Below are positions 56,128-64,000 of a stretch of DNA of 64,000 nucleotides, in pieces. Source of the DNA: Toxorhynchites rutilus septentrionalis. Its lineage: Eukaryota; Arthropoda; Insecta; Diptera; Culicidae. Under the pieces are notes generated by a model. It was not told the DNA's origin and made no database searches. It saw only the letters and a list, made by a program, of their open reading frames with translations. The stretch is from contig NC_073746.1 of the NCBI RefSeq assembly GCF_029784135.1, forward strand, positions 92,144,564 through 92,208,563, given 5' to 3'. A program made the position numbers and the translations under genes. How positions within the stretch are numbered: position 1 is the first letter of the stretch; each line of letters begins with the position of its first letter.

Positions 56128-56219
56128 TATATAATCGGGTCAAAAAAAATGTTTTTAAATTTGTTTCTTAAACACATATTTTTTCGTTTTTTGAATATAA
56201 AAGAAAAATTTAATTTTTG

Positions 56220-56440
56220 ATTCCCTTAAAGTCATAAAATACCTTTTTCAAATAAAAAACCCGCATTCTTTCAGGCGATGATAGAGGATCATATTTCATA
56301 AAAAATCCTTCTATACATATGTTCGAATTTCAACAATGAGAGAGTTATTTAAAATTTTTCCCTGTTTCGGACTGTGTTTGCCTTAAACAAGCTCTTATGA
56401 AAAAATACGCTACGTAGGACAATTATGTGCCTTGATGATG
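56220..56440. repeat. Interspersed repeat E, copy 2 (partial)
   Basis: Direct-orientation match to 45205-45430 as described there. Lies inside the MITE at 55175. Confidence 0.65.
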
Positions 56441-57014
56441 AGAAAATTTAACACAGGATACTGTTGTGAAACATCCAAATTAGTGGATTTAAGTAACACT
56501 TTAGAAGTGAGAAAAATAAATGTTAGTGGTTTTTGAGGTGTTATTCCTAATTTTATTCAAAAAGTATATAATAAACTTAAATATTTCTAACAATCAAATT
56601 GAAGCTCTCTAATCGCTCTACAATTGGTTTTTTGACACCCAACTCCTATCTTTTTTAATTTTTTAATTTTTAATTTAACTTCTGTTTTTTATATATTTGA
56701 TTGAATATAATCGAGTCTTAAATTGTATATAATCGAATCATATATAATCGAGTCCAACCTGTGTACGTCTATAGAAGTAATTATATGTTTCCTGAGGGGA
56801 ATATAATAAATATATTATGAGTAGAAATACTACCAGATATGTTTAAAAGAATGGGGGAAATTGTTTGAGCAGAAAAACCGTAAGTTTCTATTTCAATCCA
56901 TCTTCTTAAAACTTAAAAATTAAATCGTCCGCCAGAACAGTGCTGACTGAGAACAAAATTGTCGTTCAAGAGGTTGTTTTTGTTACACAATGGTTTTAGC
57001 TTTGAAAAGTCATA

Positions 57015-57742
57015 CGAGGGTCACTATTTATATTTCGGGAATTGGCAACACTGATGTCATGTGAGTCCATCTGACGGTTCCATCGTAAAGTTTGACATTT
57101 TTGACGATATACGTACTCAGAACATTTTGTCATACGGACGCTATTTGTTTATTTTATATTTAGTTGAAAGTTTGGTCTCGGCAAAAAAATGGAACTGAAT
57201 CGTGAACATTTTCGTGCGATGATTTTTTACGACTTTCGACGTGGATTATCACAACAAGAGTGCGTCAATCAACCTTATTTGACTTTTGGCGATGAAGCTC
57301 CATCAAAAATCACTGTGTATCGCTGGTATAGTGAATTCAATCGTGGTCGTAGTTCGCTGTCCGACGAGTTTCGTGAATGTCGTCCAAAATCGACTGTAGT
57401 GCCAGAAAACATCGATGCTGTGCACGAAATGATTAAGCAAGATCGTCATGTAACCTATTGTGAGATTGAGGCATCCGTAAGCATTAGTTCCACCAGCATA
57501 TATGCGATTTTACATGAACACTTAGTTGTGCGAAAATTATGTTCACGTTGGATCCCACATAATTTGACAATCGCTCAAAAAAAAGCTCGTGTCGATTGGA
57601 ATAAATGCTTTGAAAATTGGCTTAAGCGCATGCAAAAGTGTATCGATCATCGTGGCGAGTACTTTGAAAAACAATAAAAATATATTCGCAGCTTAACTAT
57701 TTGTTTTTGTTCCTATTCCCGAAATATAAATAGTGACCCTCG
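57015..57742 (+). mobile_element. Mariner transposon, internal-deletion derivative
   Basis: The inverted repeats (CGAGGGTCACTATTTATATT at 57015, complement ending at 57742) match over about 28 bp, with TA on both flanks (57013-57014 and 57743-57744). At 728 bp it is far shorter than the usual 1.3 kb. It retains one open frame and probably could be mobilised by a full transposase. Confidence 0.93.
57189..57677 (+). CDS. Mariner-derived DNA-binding protein lacking the catalytic domain
   Basis: The frame has 162 codons from the ATG at 57189. Residues 1-120 correspond to the paired helix-turn-helix DNA-binding half of a mariner transposase (REHFRAMIFYDFRRGLSQQE, ITVYRWYSEFNRGR, ISSTSIYAILHEHL). 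Residues 138-162 correspond to the extreme C terminus (CFENWLKRMQKCIDHRGEYF). The whole catalytic core with its three Asp residues is missing, and the join near W137 (57597-57599) keeps the frame. There is no stop or frameshift. Such a protein could bind the inverted repeats and possibly dimerise without cleaving. Expression is not shown by the sequence. Confidence 0.85.
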   Translation: MELNREHFRAMIFYDFRRGLSQQECVNQPYLTFGDEAPSKITVYRWYSEFNRGRSSLSDEFRECRPKSTVVPENIDAVHEMIKQDRHVTYCEIEASVSISSTSIYAILHEHLVVRKLCSRWIPHNLTIAQKKARVDWNKCFENWLKRMQKCIDHRGEYFEKQ

Positions 57743-57744
57743 TA

Positions 57745-59792
57745 ATTGCGCAAAATATGGCGGAGTTACGGTGTTACATTGCTGGCAGTGCTTGGAAATA
57801 TCTGTATCACATCAATCTTTTCAGCTGAATTTCCGGCCACATTCGATCATTATACCATTGCATTCGGGATACCGAAAATGAACCAACGCCAAACCTCACA
57901 ATCACAGTAAGCCACTCACAGTTGATTCATCCAGTTTTTTTCATTCTGTTTTTCGTTCTGTTCTGCGTTCACGGAATGTGAGCAAAACAAAATATCCCTA
58001 GTATTGTCATTCATTGACATTAACATACCAGTTCATTCACTATCAGCATCGTTCTCGGACGCTGACGAAACGGAGAAATTCGTTGAGGAAGATAAGAAAG
58101 TACAGAATGCTCATAATAGTGACAATAAATTGAATTGTTCAAGCATGCAAGGTTTCCGTCTCAGTTAAATTGCTTTCATTTTACATAGTGAATATGCAGT
58201 TCCAAATCCACTTGTCAGAAATGCTTCAAAAGAGGAATTCCGATGTAAAAAATACCGTCTTGACTCATCTTTCAAACATTTTTTTTTAATTCTGAACACA
58301 TGAACATAAAATGGTGGTGTCCAAGACACGACCGCAATGGGAATATTTCGAGCTTCCTTTTGCAAACAGATCAAACTATGCTATAGGACTAGTGGATGAA
58401 ATTGCCAACATCCAGCTTTGGCTGACATAGTTTGCATTCGCTGCTTGGATCGATTCTGCAGAATGCCCCCTCGCCGTCCAAGCCTAAGCAATCCTTAGCT
58501 GTGTGTGTGCATGCAGATCTTGCTCTTTTGTTGGCATTTCCGCTTGCGCCACCGATTTGCGTTACCCTTTCGGAGTAACTTCAAAAGCAACTGAATAAGC
58601 AAGGCACTGACTCAATGAGAAAATCACACACATATCGGGATATTGAAAATGAACAGTCACAACATTCCTGACAATTCAATGGCAATGAATAAATGTGAAT
58701 GAATTCTCATGACTCGAGCTTTAAGGAATGCTCAGGAACACAGAATGAATATGAATGAACACAGTTGTAAATTTGTTTGCCGTCGAATGAATGACAGTAG
58801 CATCGACAAGCAAAATAAACGCGTTACGCTGATAAAAATATATTTTCAATGTTGCTCAACAAGCTCAATATTTCCCAGCTCTGATTGCTGGTTTAACTCG
58901 AATGGGTGTGAATTTATATGTTTAATGTCTATAAATATTGGTTTGGTGTGTTAAAAATATGTTTTTTTACCATGTTTGAAAGTGGAAACTATATATTGAT
59001 TTTTATGCAATTCAAGTGATTCGTTGGGAACCGTTGAACTTGTTATTTAAAAAAAATAAGTCTAATTACTTACAATACCTTCAAAAAATGTATTTTGTGT
59101 GTTTTCAAAAGTACGTTTCATCAATTTCATCCCGGTGATCAATTTGACCCGGATATTTTTGAAGTTTTTTTTTGTTATTCCACACTTTTGTTTTGATGCG
59201 CTACAGAATGTAGAATAGCTGAGATTATTACAAAATTATTCTCTGATTTGTATGAAAACATCAACAGTGAATAACAAACGTGTTTCTTTTCAAAAAGGAT
59301 TTTTAACCCTAATTCAATAACCCAACTGCCCTCTATTCCACCCAATTGAGAGATATTAGGCAATTGTCAAGCAGAAGCTGGATAAGTGTGGTTAGGTGAT
59401 CATAGATGAAGAGATGGTGGGACAAAATGGCTACTCGGGTTTTTCACGAGTGTCATAGTGGTGATCGAAGACAGCTCAGAGATTTCAGGAAAACCAAATC
59501 GTTATTTTTCCATTAAAGTGCAAAAAAATGACCTTAATTTTGAGTACTCAACATTTTTATTTCTTTAACATGGTTCTGACCCGGTGTCAAGATATCAAAT
59601 GACTCAAGCTTTAAGTATCAATTTAAGGAAAAAAATCGATTCGAGTCATTTCGATCGACTGAGGGTTTATCATGCTCAGTAAAGCATGATTTTTGTTGTT
59701 GCGAATTTCAGATGGTTGAAAGATTTTAACGCTCTAGACTCGCGAAACATCACGATGTATCGTGAAATCCGTGAGATGTCTCAACAAATTGG
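57745..59792. other. Stretch with no recognised gene
   Basis: Mixed composition. It contains GGTGTCCAAGACACGACCGC at 58316, a motif also seen near 63359 and, altered, at 62258. Open frames here have no domains. It may contain further undetected MITEs. Confidence 0.4.
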
Positions 59793-60582
59793 TAGGGGAA
59801 GTCCGGGCAAGACGCCCCTGTTAAGCAAAACAAGGTGAAACATGTATTTTAACTACATATTTCAACGTTTCTTCACATCCACAACGTAGCCACGCTTGTT
59901 TTATTTGTAATGAAATTAGCAATAACGATTACGTACAGGCAAACCAACAGAAATAACGAGAATTCTAAACGCATTCATATTACATCCTTCTTTGAAAAGC
60001 GAGGTAAGATGCCCATATGCATGTCCAAAACGCACCACAACAATGAGTCAAAATGTCAAACGATATCGAAGCGTTTATTTTGGATAACTCTTGAATCGCT
60101 GCTTATATCTTCCGCTTCAGTTATGTTTATACCAGTTAGAATCATCAGATGATCTTTTGAATCCTTTTGAATCCTATAATCTTGTTTACAAGCGTATCAA
60201 TATGTGCCGCTGTTCATAAATATATTGCTACGTGCCGCTGCCAGAACCCATCTGGGTACAAAGCAATTGCAGAAAATATCTGACTGAATTGGTAACACTG
60301 GAATTGACTAACTCTTTATTAATCTCCATACTGGAGCGATGTGCCCCATGGATTATAAAATTGCATTTTGATATAAAAAATGAATTTTCAACATTTTTTT
60401 ATTCAAACTCAGTTGATAGGTCTGGTAACAATTGAGAATGTATTGGAGTTTGTAAAATGTAAATAAATTTTTAATGCTCGAAAAGTCTTATGACAGAAGC
60501 GGTCAAAGTTGCATGAAATCATGCAGATTTTAATATATTATTATTTTATGAAGATAGACGTGGTTTTTGGTGCTACAATATA

Positions 60583-61833
60583 TTAGGCTGTCAAAAAAGT
60601 CCTGCGGTATTTTTTTTGAATTTCCATTTATTCATAAAATGAGTTACAATCATCTGTTTTAAGTCAAATATGCGCCGTTTTGTTCGATGACTTGTTCCCA
60701 ACGAGATGCCAACTTCATAATACCCCTGTTATAGAAGCTCGCTTCCTTATTCGCAAAAACTCGGATAGCCAATTTTCACAGGCCTCTTTTGTGGCTAACT
60801 TCTGACTACCTAGCTCGTTCGCCATGGACAAAAACAGGTGGTAGTCACTTGGTGCAAGGTCCGGACTATACGGCGGATGCAAAAGAACCTCCCATCCGAG
60901 CTCCCGGAGCTTCTGACGCGTCACCAAAGAAGTGGGTGACCTGGCGTTGTCCTGATGGAAGACAATGCGGCCTCTGTTTATCAAAGATGGCCTCTTCTTC
61001 ATGAGTGCTACCTACAAGCGGTCCAGTTGTTGGCAGTACAGGTCCGAATTGAGTGTTTGGCCATAGGGAAGCAGCTCATAATAGATTATTCCTTGACAAT
61101 CCCACCAAACACACAGCAGAACCTTCCTGGCCGTTAATGAGGGCTTCGACCACGACCGTTCGCGCTTCACGTTGTCGTAAGTGACCCACTTTTCATCGCC
61201 AGTCACCATCCGCTTCAGAAACGGGTCGATTTTGTTGCGATTCAGCAGCGATTCACATGCGTCGATTCGGTCAAAGATGTTTTTTTGCGTCAACGTGTGT
61301 GGCATCCATACATCGAGCTTCTTTGTGAATCCAAGCTTCTTCAAATGGTTAATAACGGTTTGATGACTTATCCCCAGCTCTTGGCCGATGCTACGGCTGC
61401 TACTATGCCGGTCTTTCTCGGCTAATTCAGCGATTTTGTCGCAATTTTCGACGACAGGCCTTCCGGAGCGTGGCGCATCTTCGACGACCTCTACACCAGA
61501 ACGAAAACGTTGAAACCATCGTTTTTCTGTGGAAATGAAAACTGTATCGGGTCCATAAACTGCACAAATTTTTTTGGCAACTTGAGATGCATTTCTGCCT
61601 TTGTCATAGTAGTACTGTAAAATATGTCGGATTTTCTCTTTATTTTGCTCCATATTTGCGACACTATAACTCACGAACGACTTAACCAAACAAAACACTG
61701 TCAACTATATTATAGCGCGCAAAAATACCTTTCCAACAAGCTATAGTATGACTCGATACAATGAATACAACTAGAACTACGCGCTTACAACGACACCTCG
61801 CGGAAATACCGCAGGACTTTTTTGACAGCCTAA
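60583..61833 (-). mobile_element. Mariner DD34D transposon, nearly intact
   Basis: Inverted repeats of about 30 bp (TTAGGCTGTCAAAAAAGTCC at 60583, complement ending at 61833) are flanked by TA at 60581-60582 and 61834-61835. It is 1251 bp, normal for mariner. Confidence 0.95.
60659..61653 (-). pseudogene. Mariner transposase (one stop, one frameshift)
   Basis: The enzyme of a DD34D mariner. The start is the ATG at 61653 (MEQNKEKIRHILQYYYDKGR). A helix-turn-helix and the linker APRSGRP follow. Catalytic Asp residues lie in VTGDEKW, FHQDNARSP and SPDLAPSDYHLF; I count 34 residues between the second and third. An in-frame TAG at 61012-61014 and a one-base loss in a T run near 60761 are the only lesions I see. 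After the shift the C terminus reads MKLASRWEQVIEQNGAYLT to the TAA at 60659-60661. Confidence 0.93.
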
Positions 61834-61959
61834 TATTTAATTGTATTTATAATGAAAAAAGGAAGTTGTAAGTACAGAAAAATCCTGCCGATTACTGTGT
61901 TTTCCATAATTTTTCATGGTGGTGCGTTTTACCGACCCGTCACACCCAAAGTTCCCCTA

Positions 61960-64000
61960 CGAAATAAGGACAAGCAGTCGAGTCCTATGGATAAATGCAT
62001 ACATGCTCTGCTGCATGGAGCAAGAAACAGCGGACTATTGACAATAAAAAGCTTCCAGCCTCAAATCAACTCATAATGAAAAGAAATACTCTACTCTTAC
62101 GTCAGAAAGGGGACATGGTGTAGTTTACCACATTTTATCAATAATATAAAAAGTATTCACCGAAAAATCTACGCTGTGGCAGATCGCCCGGCATCAGTTT
62201 TCATTGGGAATTGGGATATTGGATAGTTGCTACGAGGTTCAAAAAAATTGAAAGGATGGTATCAAGACTCGACCGCAATGATAACATAGGACTGCAAAAT
62301 TATTTCTGGCAGAGGCAAGCGTTGTGGAACAAACATTCTTCTTCAGTTTTCATCGAAGCACACAGCCCACATCACTGGATAATATCTTCATTACATCCGG
62401 CTTGAAATACGCTGCACTTAGACGCCACTTATAACTCAGAAACAATGTTCGAATTCACGAAAATTTAATGAACGATCGGAAAAGTCACCAATAAGTCCAA
62501 ACACATTCCTGAATTCACAAAATAATGATTCATGTATATTATTTATTATTTACACTCAGTTATTTATACTCATTTATATATAATTAGTTAAAAACAGGCG
62601 GAGCTTACATTGCACTATTTTCTCTCTCCACGATGCCTATAAAACCAACGCTTACGACATTAACGTTAACTTTATTTCATAAAATCGTGTGTTTTCTGAT
62701 TGAGCACTCTTACTGAAAAACGTAATCCTACGTAAAAAATCGTAGAGGGTCGCGTCAAAATCAGCTGTTTCAAAGTGGAATTGCTCTATAATTTGGCTCT
62801 ACCTGGTAGTACCGCAACTGTTAGAGGATTTTTTTCTGATATGGACAATTTGGGGACAAAGGAAAAGTAACGACTCAATGTTGAAACCATGAAAGTTACG
62901 ATGATTGTCAAACAGAACATCGATCTGGAATGTGATAAATGATATGATAAAACTCCCGAAAAATATATACTCCTTCGCAATGTCGGAGAACAAAGTAGGA
63001 ACACCTGAGAATATTTGATTTTTTGTTATTTACTCGGTTTTATTCACTCAGTGAAATTCTCCGAAAAATATCAAAATAATTTAGTTTGGCTTACGTACCT
63101 CGTTTTTATTTCTGAGCAATTTGGTGAGCCATATCTAAAGAGAAACGACAGGACGAGGAGAATATACACGACGAGATAATTATACAACATGACAACGCCG
63201 AGTCACATGTTCATTGGATTTCTCAAGAATTATCTAGAAAAGGTGAATTGGGAGGTTCTATATCCTCTCACATTTCTCATATTACTATTTGGATCGGTGT
63301 AGGACCTTTGTAAAGAGCGGTACTGATCTTATAAAGAGATAAAAAATTATAGGAGGTTGTGTCCAAGACACGACCACATTGTTTACGTAGAACTACGCTG
63401 TTATTTTGTTCAAGTCCTCCGCTTTGCGCTCTTCTCAACAGAAGCCTACTCTATTAATATTTCCGGTCTCGGATTTGCTTAGCTGTCTTCCTTAGTGGAG
63501 ATAGTTTTGTTACTGTCATGCGAAACCAAATCACACATAAAATTCCTGAACAATTATTTTCTTGGTGAGCCGATGATAGCCAAGTTTGATGATTCTCCAC
63601 ACAATTGTATAGTTCAAACCTCAATGGTATGGCGTCAGTTTGATGTAATGATTGCAATGCCAGAGACATCAGCGAGTAAATAATTTGGTCGTGTCCACAG
63701 CTCAATCCGAAACGAAGACATGTGATGACGCAAAACCAGGAAGAACAAGCGATGTTCATTGCTTCGTATCTAGATACTGAAAGTTTGCCTCAGTGAGATC
63801 CAATATTTATGCTCTAAGCAAATATTCGCCTTCGTTTTTCTTCCTCTTTTTTATTTGTTCACGGAGGCTTGAAATCATTCCCCTTCGTTGATCGCCGATA
63901 AGTTGCTCGTTATTGACGGCATGGGCAGGGAAGCTCACAAATGACAAATGTATGGGAAAATGGGAAAGCTTCTAGTTTTCATCAGTTTAAACCGCTGACA
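61960..64000. other. Stretch with no recognised gene
   Basis: AT-rich. It contains GTGTCCAAGACACGACC at 63359 and a related CAAGACTCGACCGCAATG at 62263, hints of an undescribed short repeat. Open frames have no recognisable motifs. Confidence 0.4.

Larger units (their letters stand above)
55175..56763. mobile_element. MITE with TGGACTCGATTATAT termini, hosting a nested MITE
   Basis: The left end CATGGTGGACTCGATTATAT pairs with the right end ATATAATCGAGTCCAACCTG TG. TA flanks at 55173-55174 and 56764-56765. TATATAATCGA-type subrepeats recur at both subtermini. MITE C copy 2 (55242-56127) is inserted near the left end. Without it the element is about 700 bp. Confidence 0.78.
59795..61957. mobile_element. 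MITE related to family C, hosting a mariner
   Basis: The left terminus GGGGAAGTCCGGGCAAGACG and the right complement of GGGGAACTTTGGGTGTGACG form imperfect inverted repeats. TA lies at 59793-59794 and 61958-61959. Subtracting the nested mariner leaves about 910 bp, similar to the two family C copies. Confidence 0.65.

Overview
This window looks like a transposon-dense stretch of an insect nuclear genome, most probably a culicine mosquito. The reasons are a DD37E-type mariner relative (a group best known from mosquitoes), two tRNA-derived SINE families, I-clade LINEs with RNase H domains, and many TA-flanked MITEs. I found no host gene I can name. Nearly all confidently recognised coding sequence belongs to mobile elements.

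Layout. 1-5991: an I-like LINE with ORF1 and ORF2 broken by frameshifts and a stop. 6065-8501: two copies of a MITE around a dead DD37E transposon. 9804-11088: a dead DD41D transposon. 11285-11597: a mariner stump. 11800-12170: a foldback sequence. 12411-12886: a SINE. 18086-19977: a Tc1-type element (transposase on the minus strand) with a second SINE inserted in its coding sequence. 19981-22338: three MITEs and a transposase fragment split by one of them. 23231-23590: an unrecognised acidic ORF beside a 203-bp tandem duplication. 28065-38993: an inverted-repeat element that hosts a young gypsy-type LTR retrotransposon (30268-38899) with intact gag and pol. 39599-45722: relics of SINE, mariner and foldback repeats. 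45771-46740: a MITE and a minisatellite-like block. 48666-54698: an apparently full-length I-clade LINE with both ORFs open and target-site duplications. 54754-56763: a nested MITE cluster. 57015-57742: a mariner deletion derivative with an open DNA-binding-only ORF. 59795-61957: a MITE hosting a nearly intact DD34D mariner.

Between these lie several GC-richer stretches (about 8590-9190, 16970-17700, 24480-25480, 40000-41600, 47050-47780). They show no repeats within the window and no convincing exons, and may be introns or intergenic regulatory DNA of a host gene outside the window.

The most interesting items are: the in-phase A AAA AAC slippery site with a downstream hairpin at the gag-pol overlap; the intact LINE and intact LTR element; the mariner-derived DNA-binding-only ORF; the shared tail motif of a LINE and a SINE; and several nested insertions that give a relative chronology. 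All assignments come from reading motifs by eye. No database or alignment was run.
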